The notes under the pieces are model-generated. The model was not told the DNA's origin and did no database searches. It was given only the letters and a program-made list of their open reading frames with translations. A stretch of 64,000 nucleotides of DNA, from positions 2,666,001 through 2,730,000 of the forward strand of contig OY781889.1 of the NCBI GenBank assembly GCA_963677185.1, read 5' to 3'. This stretch comes from G963677185 sp963677185 (GTDB taxonomy: Bacteria > Bacillota > Syntrophomonadia > Syntrophomonadales > Syntrophomonadaceae). Below, piece after piece: positions 34,330-43,166 of this stretch (position 1 is the first letter of the stretch; each line of letters starts with the position of its first letter). Position numbers and translations under genes: made by a program.

Positions 34330-35421
34330 CTACTCTATATAGTCCTTTAGCTTTTTACTCCGCGAGGGATGGCGAAGCTTCCTTAAAGCCTTGGCCTCGA
34401 TCTGCCGAATGCGTTCACGGGTAACACCGAACTCCTGGCCTACTTCTTCCAGGGTGCGGGGACGGCCGTCGTCAAGCCCGAAGCGCAGGCGCAATACCTT
34501 GGCCTCGCGCTCGGTCAGGGTATTTAAAATTCCATCCATATGTTCGCGCAGCAATACAAAAGAGGCAGATTCCTCCGGGGATTCAGCTTCTTCATCAGTA
34601 ATAAAATCGCCCAGATGGCTGTCGTCTTCTTCGCCAATGGGAGTTTCCAGCGATACCGGCTCCTGGGCTACTTTCATTATTTCGATAACCCGTTCAATCG
34701 GTATTTCCATCTCAGCCGCCACTTCCACGGGAGACGGCTCACGGCCGAGCTTTTGCAGAAGATTGCGCTGCACCCGGGACAGCTTGTTAATAGTCTCAAC
34801 CATATGCACGGGAATGCGTATAGTGCGAGCCTGATCGGCAATAGCCCGGGTAATCGCCTGTCGAATCCACCAGGTGGCATACGTGCTGAACTTGTACCCC
34901 TTGCTGTAATCAAACTTTTCTACAGCTTTCATTAAGCCCAGGTTGCCTTCCTGTATCAGGTCAAGGAACATCATGCCTCTGCCAACATAACGTTTGGCAA
35001 TGCTAACTACCAGACGCAGGTTGGCTTCCACCAGCTTCCGCTTGGCTTCCTCGTCTCCGGCCTCAATGCGCTTGGCCAGGTCTATTTCTTCAATGGCTGT
35101 AAGGAGCCTTACCCGGCCAATTTCCTTCAGGTACATGCGAACCGGATCGTCAATCTCAATACCGTCAGGTATGCTCAACTCTTCGGTTTCGATGTTCTCC
35201 TGTTCAGGCTGTTCAATCTCTTCAGCTTCATCTATTTCAATATCAGCCTTGACGTTTATACCCAGGGATTGCAGATGCTCGAAAATATTGTCTATTTCGT
35301 CGGGTTCGACTTCATATCCCTGCAAACCTTCGATGATCTCGTCATGGGTCAGGCTTTTCTTTTTCTTTCCTTTTTCGGCCAGACTTGTTATGGCCTCGGC
35401 AAGCTTGTTATCAGCTTTCAA
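34330..35421 (-). CDS. rpoD: RNA polymerase primary sigma factor SigA/RpoD
   Basis: 363 aa. The start is a TTG that overlaps the dnaG stop (TTGA), a tight coupling. A short acidic N-terminal region 1.1 is followed by the sigma-70 core: region 1.2 DPVRMYLKEIGRV, region 2 LVVSIAKRYVGRGMMFLDLI..EGNLGLMKAVEKFDY, with the -10 recognition part YKFSTYATWWIRQAITRAI, and region 4 GVTRERIRQIEAKALRKLR for -35 contact. As the housekeeping sigma it accounts for the TTGACA/TATAAT promoters seen here. Confidence 0.98.
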   Translation of the reverse strand: MKADNKLAEAITSLAEKGKKKKSLTHDEIIEGLQGYEVEPDEIDNIFEHLQSLGINVKADIEIDEAEEIEQPEQENIETEELSIPDGIEIDDPVRMYLKEIGRVRLLTAIEEIDLAKRIEAGDEEAKRKLVEANLRLVVSIAKRYVGRGMMFLDLIQEGNLGLMKAVEKFDYSKGYKFSTYATWWIRQAITRAIADQARTIRIPVHMVETINKLSRVQRNLLQKLGREPSPVEVAAEMEIPIERVIEIMKVAQEPVSLETPIGEEDDSHLGDFITDEEAESPEESASFVLLREHMDGILNTLTEREAKVLRLRFGLDDGRPRTLEEVGQEFGVTRERIRQIEAKALRKLRHPSRSKKLKDYIE

Positions 35422-37193
35422 TACGCTTCACCTTCCCGGCTGTATTTCAGGATTCTATGAAAATCCAGTATTATTTTCAGGAAATCTTCGAATTCACCCG
35501 TATCACCCAGCATATTGACCCGTTTCGCCAGGGCGTTCCAGGCCTTTTCTTCACGTTTAATGCGCAGCCGTACAATTAATTCATTAAGCTCCGCTTCACT
35601 CAAATATTGCTCCTCGGTCAAAACCATGATCCTGGCATACTCACCGGCGTATCCCATCTTGCTTAATTCCGCTTCCATGGCCTGCTGGCATTCCAGGGCC
35701 TCAATTTTTCCGGCTTGCAAACGGGAATACACCTGTAAAATCTCACCTTGCACGGTTCCAGCAAGGATATTGCTGCCTAAAGCCTGAACCAGCCTCTCAT
35801 ACATATATGGTTTATTAATGACTGCAGCCACCAGACGTTCGGCCAGATCAGGCGAATATTCCGCAGGTGAATCTGCCGCGGCCTGACGAGATATATTCGT
35901 TCGTCTGGCACGCATCTCCCTGGTCACGACATCTTCCTCAATGCGCAGCTTCTGGGCCAGCAAGCGGCTGTAAAAATCTTTTTCAAGGCTGCTCTCCAGG
36001 CACTGGATTCGGGGCTTGATTTCCCGGATTATCCTCAGTTTTTCTTCAATCCCATCTCCTTTTGTCGTTTCAACCAATCTCATTATTCTATATTCCAGTC
36101 CGGTTATGCGATTGTTCTCAATATATTGCGCTACACCGGCACCGCGCATGCTTGTTACCAGCTCGTCCGGATCTTTGCCTGGAGGCAGGACCAACACATA
36201 ACACACCAGCGAATGGTTTTCCAGAATGTCCAGAGCGCGAATGGTTTCGCGCTGCCCGGCCTCGTCTCCATCATAAACAACAACCACCGATTCTGCATAC
36301 CGGGCTATGAGTTCAGCCTGTTCAGCAGTGAAAGCGGTTCCCAGGGATGCCACCGCATTTTTTACCCCGGCCTGATGGAGCTTGATACAGTCCATATAGC
36401 CTTCGACCAGCACTGCCTGATTCAGCCTGCGCATATGTTCCCTGGCTTGAAGCAGCCCGTAAAGGTTGCGCCGTTTCGAAAACAGCTCTGATTCCGGGCT
36501 GTTCAGGTATTTGGGAACCGTATCGCCCATGGTCCGGCCACCGAACGCAATAACCCCGCTGTCATACCTGGCAATAGGAAATATTATGCGTTCACGGAAT
36601 AAATCGTAAACTTTGTGGCTTTGTTCGTAACTGCGAGCCAGACCGTTGGCCTTAATGCTGTCTATAGAGTAGCCTTTTTTCTGCAGGTGATGAACCAGAG
36701 CGTCCCCATCATTTCCCGCCAGACCCAGTTCAAACTGTTCAATGCTTTCGGCGCTGATTCCACGTTTGTCCAGATAGATCCGGGCTTCATTGCCCCCTGA
36801 ACCAATAAGCTGCTGGTGATAAATGCCAGCTGCCATTTTGTTCATGGCCAGCAATTCCCTCCGTTGATCGCTACGCTGGCGATCTTCTTCAGCTACAGCC
36901 AGCTCCACTCCGGCTCTCTGAGCCAGGACTAAAGCGGCTTCCCGAAAGCTCAAACCATCTTTCTGCATTAAAAAAGCAAAAACATTACCGCCCTTATGGC
37001 AGCCAAAACAATAGAAAACGTTCTTTTCCCGGTTAACGCTAAAAGACGGTGTTTTTTCCTGGTGAAAGGGACATATCCCCCAGTAACGGCCACCTTTGCG
37101 GGTAAGTCTGACGCTTTCCGCCACCAGTTCTACCAGATCCACTCGTTCCGATATCTCTCTCAGCTTCTGTTCGTCAAAGTGTTGTGAACTCAC
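35418..37193 (-). CDS. dnaG: DNA primase
   Basis: 591 aa, makes RNA primers for replication. The N-terminal zinc-binding domain has CPFHQEKTPSFSVN and CFGCHKGG (CHC2 type). The Toprim core is around 250-340 with VLVEGYMDCIKLHQ and VVVYDGDEAGQ. The helicase-interacting C-terminal part follows. Start is GTG after GGGTGAG. It forms the classic dnaG-rpoD macromolecular-synthesis pair with the sigma gene. Confidence 0.97.
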   Translation of the reverse strand: MSSQHFDEQKLREISERVDLVELVAESVRLTRKGGRYWGICPFHQEKTPSFSVNREKNVFYCFGCHKGGNVFAFLMQKDGLSFREAALVLAQRAGVELAVAEEDRQRSDQRRELLAMNKMAAGIYHQQLIGSGGNEARIYLDKRGISAESIEQFELGLAGNDGDALVHHLQKKGYSIDSIKANGLARSYEQSHKVYDLFRERIIFPIARYDSGVIAFGGRTMGDTVPKYLNSPESELFSKRRNLYGLLQAREHMRRLNQAVLVEGYMDCIKLHQAGVKNAVASLGTAFTAEQAELIARYAESVVVVYDGDEAGQRETIRALDILENHSLVCYVLVLPPGKDPDELVTSMRGAGVAQYIENNRITGLEYRIMRLVETTKGDGIEEKLRIIREIKPRIQCLESSLEKDFYSRLLAQKLRIEEDVVTREMRARRTNISRQAAADSPAEYSPDLAERLVAAVINKPYMYERLVQALGSNILAGTVQGEILQVYSRLQAGKIEALECQQAMEAELSKMGYAGEYARIMVLTEEQYLSEAELNELIVRLRIKREEKAWNALAKRVNMLGDTGEFEDFLKIILDFHRILKYSREGEAY

Positions 37194-37293
37194 ATACTCA
37201 CCCGTTTTATTCCTTATTTTATATTCTGCTAAAAACTATTTTATCCTGCTTTTTCAACAAAATGTAATTAAACAACGTGATATACTTATCGTC

Positions 37294-38364
37294 TTAATCG
37301 TGCGGCCAGGCCAGTTTCCCTGCATCATACACCAGTGATTTGGGAATATATATTTGGTTAAAGCGATTAATACAGTATTCGTCGCTCATGCCCGCAATAT
37401 AGTCAATTACCGCCCGTTCCAGCCCTTCCTCTTCAGCCAGTTCCTGGTACAGCTCACTCATTTTATCGGGGTGCTTTTTAAAATAAATAAATAGATTTTC
37501 GATCACAAACATAGCCCGGCTGCGTTCAGCCTGGCAAATAGGTCCGGTGTAAATGGCACTGAACATAAAGCGCCGCAAGTTTATCAAGGCCTCATTCACC
37601 TGCGAACTCAAGCCCACAATCACCTCTCCCCCGGCCTCCAAAAGGCCCCGGGTGTTATTGATTGCATCAATCACCAGAGTTGCTATGCGGGCGCTGTGAC
37701 TATCCCCGAGTATTTCCAGGCATTCCCCGGGCAGATCTTCGATGTGCAGCAAGCCAGCCCTTATTGAATCGTCAATATCATGCTGAACGTAAGCAATTTT
37801 ATCGCTCAGCCGGATGACCTGCCCTTCCAGGGTGAGAGCGTGCTCCAACTCGTCCGGATAACCGCTGTGGTGCAAAACACCGTCCAGCACTTCAGAGCAC
37901 AGGTTGAGTCCTCGTCTCCCCTTGTGCATTTCCAGCCGGGTTAGCACCCTGATGCTGTTTTCGTTGTGCTTGAAACCGCCGGTGACCAGATCATTGAGTA
38001 TCATTTCCCCGGCATGTGCAAAAGGGGTATGCCCTACATCATGAGCCAGGGCAATAGCTTCAATCAGGTCCAGGTTCAGATTCAAACCGGCACCTATGGT
38101 GCGCGCAATCTGGTTTACTTCCAGAGTATGAGTCAAACGTGTCCTGTAGTGATCACCCGGCGGAGCGATAAACACCTGGGTCTTATGCTTGAGACGGCGG
38201 AAAGATTTGGAATGAATAATCCGATCCCGGTCGATCATGAAACAGGTGCGAATGGGATCAGGCTGCTCTTGCAACACCCGCCCTTTCGAACAGCTGGCCT
38301 GAGTGGCGTGTTTTCCCAGGCAGCTGCCTTCCCGCGCTTCTATCTCCTGGCGAATGCAGTACAT
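37294..38364 (-). CDS. dgt: Deoxyguanosinetriphosphate triphosphohydrolase-like
   Basis: 356 aa HD-domain enzyme that removes triphosphate from dGTP or other dNTPs. FMIDRDRIIHSKSFRRLKHKTQVF and HYRTRLTHTLEVNQIAR at about 55-85 are the family start; the metal His-Asp pair is ALAHDVGHTPFAHAGE at about 107. The later LSDKIAYVQHDIDDS fits. The ATG follows AAAGGAAA. It lies upstream of dnaG, with about 100 bp between, an arrangement common in Firmicutes. Confidence 0.94.
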   Translation of the reverse strand: MYCIRQEIEAREGSCLGKHATQASCSKGRVLQEQPDPIRTCFMIDRDRIIHSKSFRRLKHKTQVFIAPPGDHYRTRLTHTLEVNQIARTIGAGLNLNLDLIEAIALAHDVGHTPFAHAGEMILNDLVTGGFKHNENSIRVLTRLEMHKGRRGLNLCSEVLDGVLHHSGYPDELEHALTLEGQVIRLSDKIAYVQHDIDDSIRAGLLHIEDLPGECLEILGDSHSARIATLVIDAINNTRGLLEAGGEVIVGLSSQVNEALINLRRFMFSAIYTGPICQAERSRAMFVIENLFIYFKKHPDKMSELYQELAEEEGLERAVIDYIAGMSDEYCINRFNQIYIPKSLVYDAGKLAWPHD

Positions 38365-38550
38365 TATGTTGTACTTTCCTTTCTATAGCACCAAAACGTT
38401 CACTAATCAGCCATACAAATATATATTATATTTATTGCATATACAACTTTTATGGTATTTGTGATGTGCTCTATTATACAATTCGATTCAGGCTGGATTA
38501 TTCCTGCTATAATGCAAAACATGAATTGCACATCTTGAATGGTTTCAAAA

Positions 38551-39294
38551 TCAGTACCTTTTTAATCTCTGCTTGCCGGCGGTTTTCCACCTGCAATTTG
38601 AAACCGGCTCTTCAAGCTCTTCAACCAGGAGCACACATTTGCCCTGAAGCAGAACAGCTTTTACAAAATCGCCGAGAAACACTGCTTCATCGGCTTCCAG
38701 GCAATAGCCTCCAACATCTGAAACCCCGTCCAGACCGGCCTTATCCATGATATACCCAGCGCTAACACATTCACCCTGATCTCCCACCTGCAATTTGCCG
38801 CGGAAGCGTCCGTCATTGCCGCTTAATCGCAAGCCTGCTCCGGCGAGAGCTCCAATAATTCCGTCACCGGTGCCCCCATGCTCTGATAGATGAATTCCCA
38901 GCTCGGCTGCCAGAGAATAAGCTGAATCCTTGTCCAGGATTTCGCGTTTGGCTCTATTCCCATATTCAACCAGTTTTCGCGCATTTACTAATTTCTCGAT
39001 ATTTACAATACAAAGCCCAGGGTCAGACCCTGCTGCTGAATAATTCTCCAGGTAAGCCTGAACGGTTTTGAGCATTTGCGGATAGTATTCATCAAGCAAT
39101 TCGGCGGCAAAACACATAGAACTGTTGTGGGATGTATATGGTATATCAGGATGAACCAGCAACTGGTGCCGTGATACCCGGCTGCGAACCCCCCAGGCGT
39201 TTTTCGCAATTATAAGCGCAATGGCTTCAGCCAATTCGCCGGTTCCCTGGGATTCCAGGTTGTCAGTGTCATCGATGCTTATCAATAATTTCAT
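38551..39294 (-). CDS. TiaS-like protein with IDDTDN motif
   Basis: 247 aa. The N-terminus MKLLISIDDTDNLESQGTGE resembles the first domain of archaeal TiaS (tRNA-Ile2 agmatidine synthase), which also carries an IDDTD motif, but the C-terminal zinc ribbon and other TiaS domains are absent. HGGTGDGIIGALAGAGLRL at about 139 is a second Gly-rich block. Bacteria use TilS for that tRNA, so another role is likely. It overlaps the binding-lipoprotein gene by 4 bp (ATGA) and is the last gene of the six-gene transporter operon, so it may act on the transported ligand. Function unknown. Confidence 0.75.
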   Translation of the reverse strand: MKLLISIDDTDNLESQGTGELAEAIALIIAKNAWGVRSRVSRHQLLVHPDIPYTSHNSSMCFAAELLDEYYPQMLKTVQAYLENYSAAGSDPGLCIVNIEKLVNARKLVEYGNRAKREILDKDSAYSLAAELGIHLSEHGGTGDGIIGALAGAGLRLSGNDGRFRGKLQVGDQGECVSAGYIMDKAGLDGVSDVGGYCLEADEAVFLGDFVKAVLLQGKCVLLVEELEEPVSNCRWKTAGKQRLKRY

Positions 39295-40424
39295 TGCTTG
39301 TTCACCTTGCCTTCCCCGGCTTCCTCTCTGGACAGGCGCATCCCCTGACCGCTCAATATGGACGCAACCTGCTCACTGTTCAATTCTATCCCAAAAAACC
39401 GGCTATAAAAATCAGCCGTCTGTTTTTCCATGTTAATGTCGGCGAGACGTTCCGGATAAAGCAGCCTGGCGGTCCAAACCAAAGCCAGCGGCGTTTCCAG
39501 GGAACCCGGATGCCCCCAGCGGGAAATACCCACTGGCATCTGGTAAACCCGGCCGGATGCAACCGCCCGCAGACCCTGCCATTGCTGGTTGTCCAGCATA
39601 TATTTACCCACTCCCGGTTCGTTGGCAATAATTAGCTCGGGATCCCATACATAGATTTGCTCCAGGCTGGCGTAGTATTTATTCTCGTAGAACTTTAGCT
39701 CCTTGTCGATCGAAACATTGCAGGCGCCAGCCGCTTCCATCCAGTCCGCTGGCAGGGTCCCGGCTGCATCGGTGCGGCTGGCTTCGTTAATTGAATGATA
39801 GACCCTGATTCTTGATTCCTCGGGAATCTCCCGGGTGCGTTTTTCCACCAGGGCAATTTGTTCTTGATAAAAGCGGGCATATTCTTCGGCCCTGGATTCA
39901 GCCCCTATCGCCGTGCCTATCATGAGGACCGTATCAATTTGTTCTTGCATGTTTTGATAGTCAACCGCGATATATTTCAGCCCGGCTTTGTCCAGCTTGG
40001 CCGCTTCAGCGGGATTGGCCGCAGTTTCCCTTTTCACAAAAACGATATCAGGCTGGCAGGTCAGAAGCTCTTCAATATTTACCGAGCCTTCTGATGAAGG
40101 CACTGGAAGATCGATAATACCGGGATACATATCTGTGAGCAGCTTGTCTCTTTTCAGACCTTCCACAACCGCCACAATCCGGTCTTCGGCTCCCAGCATA
40201 GTTACAACATGCCCGGAAAATGCATACAGGCATGCAATCCGCTCCGGTTTTTTATCCAGCACCACCTTGCGGCCCAGACAATCTGTAACGGTTATAGCTT
40301 CTGCAGTGAGGCCCGAATTATTTTGCCTGACTTCCGGCAGACAGCCCGCAGCCATGCTCAACAGCATAATAATTATTATTGCCAGGACCATGCGTTTTTT
40401 ATTTATACCTGTGATTTTTGCCAC
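39291..40424 (-). CDS. ABC transporter substrate-binding lipoprotein (FecB/BtuF-like)
   Basis: 377 aa. The signal peptide ends in the lipobox MAAGC (about residue 27), so it is anchored at the membrane face. Class III (Fe-siderophore/B12/molybdate) fold: PERIACLYAFSGHVVTMLGAEDRIVAVVEG at the start and GYxx-type long helix linker are typical. The late block GISRWGHPGSLETPLALVWTA.. is typical of a Clostridia subgroup. The start is GTG at 40424, overlapping the ATPase stop by 22 bp. By position it delivers ligand to the FecCD permease. Molybdate/tungstate is my favoured ligand because of the leader RNA; siderophore or corrinoid are the alternatives. Confidence 0.88.
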   Translation of the reverse strand: MAKITGINKKRMVLAIIIIMLLSMAAGCLPEVRQNNSGLTAEAITVTDCLGRKVVLDKKPERIACLYAFSGHVVTMLGAEDRIVAVVEGLKRDKLLTDMYPGIIDLPVPSSEGSVNIEELLTCQPDIVFVKRETAANPAEAAKLDKAGLKYIAVDYQNMQEQIDTVLMIGTAIGAESRAEEYARFYQEQIALVEKRTREIPEESRIRVYHSINEASRTDAAGTLPADWMEAAGACNVSIDKELKFYENKYYASLEQIYVWDPELIIANEPGVGKYMLDNQQWQGLRAVASGRVYQMPVGISRWGHPGSLETPLALVWTARLLYPERLADINMEKQTADFYSRFFGIELNSEQVASILSGQGMRLSREEAGEGKVNKQ

Positions 40425-41251
40425 TCCCTCTCATTATTTGAGCTTATACCCAGGGCTATCAAATGGCGTGATGCCTGGCCGTTGATCCCTGCCAGGTCAA
40501 TGATTTGCGAATCCACGCTATATACGTCACGTACATTTGCCTCGGTCAATACTTCGGCAGGATTGCCGATGGCATGCAGCCTGCCGCCCTGCATCATGGC
40601 AATATCCGTTCTAATGCCAGCATTGTGAAAATAGAACGCATGATTGGGGGCATGTGTAGCCATGAGCACTGATATTTTCGCGTTTCTTACCTGCTGCAGC
40701 ACGATTTCAAGGAAAAGCATTTCATTATGATAATCCAGATGGGCGGTGGGCTCATCCATGAGAATTACCGGCGCTTCCTGAGCCATAGCCCGGGCCAGCA
40801 TAACGAGCTGGCACTCGCCACCGCTGATTTTCGTATATGGCCGGCTGCTCAAATGAGCCAGACCCATCCTCTCCAGCACCTGTGTGGTAATCTCCCGGTC
40901 CTTGCGGGATGGACTTCGGAAAGCATGAATATGAGGAGTACGCCCCATAAGCACGATCTGAAAAACCGTGTACGGGAAGGTCCTCTCATGAACTTGAGGT
41001 ACATAAGCCATTTGCGTGGCGAGCAAGACCGGCGAATCTTTGGCGGGATTAAGGCCATTTACATCTATTTGCCCGGAACGGGGACGCTGGTTGCCCAGCA
41101 GGCAGTCTATCAAAGTAGTCTTGCCGCAGCCATTGGGTCCGGCCAGGCATAAAATACTTTCCGCTTCCAGAGTAAAGCTTATTCCATTGAACACTTCGCA
41201 TTCCGGATAGGCGAATTCCAAGTTTTCAACGCTTATCACGCTCACTACCAT
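40403..41251 (-). CDS. ABC transporter ATPase (FepC/BtuD-like)
   Basis: 282 aa from the ATG at 41251, just after GGGAGGCGG and overlapping the permease stop; a longer open frame to 41398 lies inside the permease gene. Walker A is GPNGCGKTTL at about 37-46, the signature SGGECQLVMLARAM at about 139 and Walker B PVILMDEPTAHLD at about 158, with the switch His in MATHAPNH. The family is that of iron-siderophore/cobalamin/molybdate importers. It supplies energy to the FecCD permease encoded just upstream. Confidence 0.93.
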   Translation of the reverse strand: MVVSVISVENLEFAYPECEVFNGISFTLEAESILCLAGPNGCGKTTLIDCLLGNQRPRSGQIDVNGLNPAKDSPVLLATQMAYVPQVHERTFPYTVFQIVLMGRTPHIHAFRSPSRKDREITTQVLERMGLAHLSSRPYTKISGGECQLVMLARAMAQEAPVILMDEPTAHLDYHNEMLFLEIVLQQVRNAKISVLMATHAPNHAFYFHNAGIRTDIAMMQGGRLHAIGNPAEVLTEANVRDVYSVDSQIIDLAGINGQASRHLIALGISSNNEREWQKSQV

Positions 41252-42276
41252 CCGCCTCCCTTCGTTCTTTTCAGCAAGTAAACAAAGAAGGGGCCTCCGA
41301 TAATGGCAGTCAGGATGCCCAGCGGCAGCTCTGCCCCGGTTAAAACCCTGCCCAGATCGTCGACCAGAACTAAAAAACATGCCCCTAAAGACATGCATGC
41401 CGGAATCAGCTTGCGATTGTCATTTCCAACTATCATGCGGCCAATATGGGGAATTACCAGGCCTACCCAGCCGATAATGCCGCTTACACATACCGCCCCG
41501 GCTGTAGCCAGGGTGGCGAATGAAATGATCAATGCCTTGCCAATGCGGGTATCCACCCCCAGCGCCCGGGCCTCCTTGTCACCCATGGAAAAAACGTTTA
41601 TTCGCCAGCGGAACAGGAAAAGCCCGGTAATACCAATAATAATTGGTATTGATGCCGGGATAAGACGTTCGAATTCAGCTGATGCCAGGCTGCCCATCAT
41701 CCAGAAGACAATAGCAGGCAGTTCATTATAGGGATCGGCAATGTATTTGGTAAATGAAATCAAGGCCCCAAAAACTGATGAAACAATGACTCCGCCCAGC
41801 ACCAGCATTATGGCCGGCGTGGTGTTATAAACCCGGCCGATCGCTACGCTTATTACCACTGCCAGGGCTCCAAAGGCGAATGCTAAAATATATACAAAAA
41901 CGCCATTGCCAAATAAGAGAATTGCCAGCGCCGCTCCAAACCCGGCTCCGCTGGAAACCCCGAGGATTCCCGGGCTTACCAGCGGATTGCGAAACAGGCT
42001 CTGGTAAGCTGCCCCGCTAACAGCCAGGGCGGCTCCGACCAGGGCCCCGAGTATAATTCTGGGTAATCGGATGTTAAGCACTATGGTGGCGTTGGCCAAT
42101 GCGGCTTTGCTGTCATTGTCCCAGTTTCCGATTATTACACTTATTATGTCAGAGCCGGAAATAGCATAACGTCCAACAAACAGCGAAGCAAAAAGCACTG
42201 CCAGCGGCAGTCCAAACAATAATGCCAGTTCCAGCCATACCGGGATGGCTCGTTTTTCTATTGCATACTCGTTCAT
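41245..42276 (-). CDS. FecCD-family ABC permease
   Basis: 343 aa, about ten helices. The conserved RLPRIILGALVGAALAVSGAAYQSLFRNPLVSP-type start (residues about 70-100) marks the FecCD/BtuC family, and the coupling helix SMGDKEARALGVDT is at about 232-245. GWVGLVIPHIGRM follows. It dimerises to form the import channel. Its ATG overlaps the stop of the upstream surface-protein gene (ATGA at 42273-42276), and its own stop overlaps the ATPase start. Confidence 0.94.
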   Translation of the reverse strand: MNEYAIEKRAIPVWLELALLFGLPLAVLFASLFVGRYAISGSDIISVIIGNWDNDSKAALANATIVLNIRLPRIILGALVGAALAVSGAAYQSLFRNPLVSPGILGVSSGAGFGAALAILLFGNGVFVYILAFAFGALAVVISVAIGRVYNTTPAIMLVLGGVIVSSVFGALISFTKYIADPYNELPAIVFWMMGSLASAEFERLIPASIPIIIGITGLFLFRWRINVFSMGDKEARALGVDTRIGKALIISFATLATAGAVCVSGIIGWVGLVIPHIGRMIVGNDNRKLIPACMSLGACFLVLVDDLGRVLTGAELPLGILTAIIGGPFFVYLLKRTKGGGW

Positions 42277-43124
42277 TGATTTTTGCGTATTTTTATGGCC
42301 AGCGCAGCTGTGGCCAGGGCTGCTGCCGCAATCAAGCAGGCAATCAACCAGTTGCCGGATGAAGCCGGTGATTCTCCCGGGCTCGCGGAGTCCTCTGCCA
42401 CACTGGCGGTTTTGTCCGGCGGTGCCCCAGGTGAGACTGTCTCAACCGTAGGGCCTGAAACCTGTCCCGGATTGATATTCGCTGCCGGTGGGACGGCCGA
42501 GCCTGTTTCAGAACCCGGCTGCTGAGCCTGATCGGCTATTTGAACTGGATTGACCGGATTGGAATCGGCGGGTTTGCTGTCAGCCGCAGCATTATCACCG
42601 GTGGGCTCAACCTGGCTCTCGGGTTTGACTGTGCTTGCCGTATCAGCCGGGGCCGGCGGCGGCGCTGCGCTTTCCGCCTGAACAGTAGTAAAAGTGACTA
42701 TGACATCGCTGCCCAGGCTAGCCCCGCTCTTGGCGGTCAAGCCCGAACCTATGGTCAGTGAATAGGTCGTCCCCGGGGCCAATGGGCCCCGGGGAGCTAT
42801 GGTTATAATGCGTTTCATTTCCGGTTCCATCTGGTCATCGGCCATGATGACGCTGAAAGGCACCGCCTGGCCATTACCGCTTAATGAAAACTGTCCCCTG
42901 TTGTTGTCACGCACCGACATATTAATTACGTTTTTATTAAAGCCCAGGGTTATGCTGGCATCCAAAGTCACTCCAGCCGAACCGTTGCCTGGATCAGAGG
43001 AAACCAGCATCAAAGGCACGTTCTTGCCGTCATTGCTGCCATCGCCGTTATCGGCCATGGCAGCGGGGCAAAAGACCGCCAGCATTGCAACCAGGGCGAG
43101 GGCAACCAAAAGCTTGCTGTTCAT
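42273..43124 (-). CDS. Membrane-anchored Ig-like surface protein
   Basis: 283 aa from the ATG at 43124, behind GAGGAGG. Signal peptide is about 1-24 (LLVALALVAMLAVF, AMADN). A bacterial Ig-like (SbsA-type) domain at about 30-130 has SSDPGNGSAGVTLDASITL and LAPGTTYSLTI. A long Pro/Ala/Ser/Gly-rich linker (about 135-250) precedes a C-terminal helix (WLIACLIAAAALATAALAI) with a short basic tail. It is thus an extracellular domain held to the membrane on a flexible stalk. It lies 42 bp downstream of the large modular protein gene and overlaps the permease gene by 4 bp. Possibly it hands over or docks ligand next to the importer. Confidence 0.85.
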   Translation of the reverse strand: MNSKLLVALALVAMLAVFCPAAMADNGDGSNDGKNVPLMLVSSDPGNGSAGVTLDASITLGFNKNVINMSVRDNNRGQFSLSGNGQAVPFSVIMADDQMEPEMKRIITIAPRGPLAPGTTYSLTIGSGLTAKSGASLGSDVIVTFTTVQAESAAPPPAPADTASTVKPESQVEPTGDNAAADSKPADSNPVNPVQIADQAQQPGSETGSAVPPAANINPGQVSGPTVETVSPGAPPDKTASVAEDSASPGESPASSGNWLIACLIAAAALATAALAIKIRKNQ

Positions 43125-43166
43125 TTGGAACCTCCTCAAGCGGTTTTCATTACGACTATCGGATTA

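Noticed and set aside
40403..41398. Longer start for the ATPase at 41398
   Set aside because: The extra 49 residues lie inside the permease gene and lack homology; the ATG at 41251 has an ideal ribosome site.
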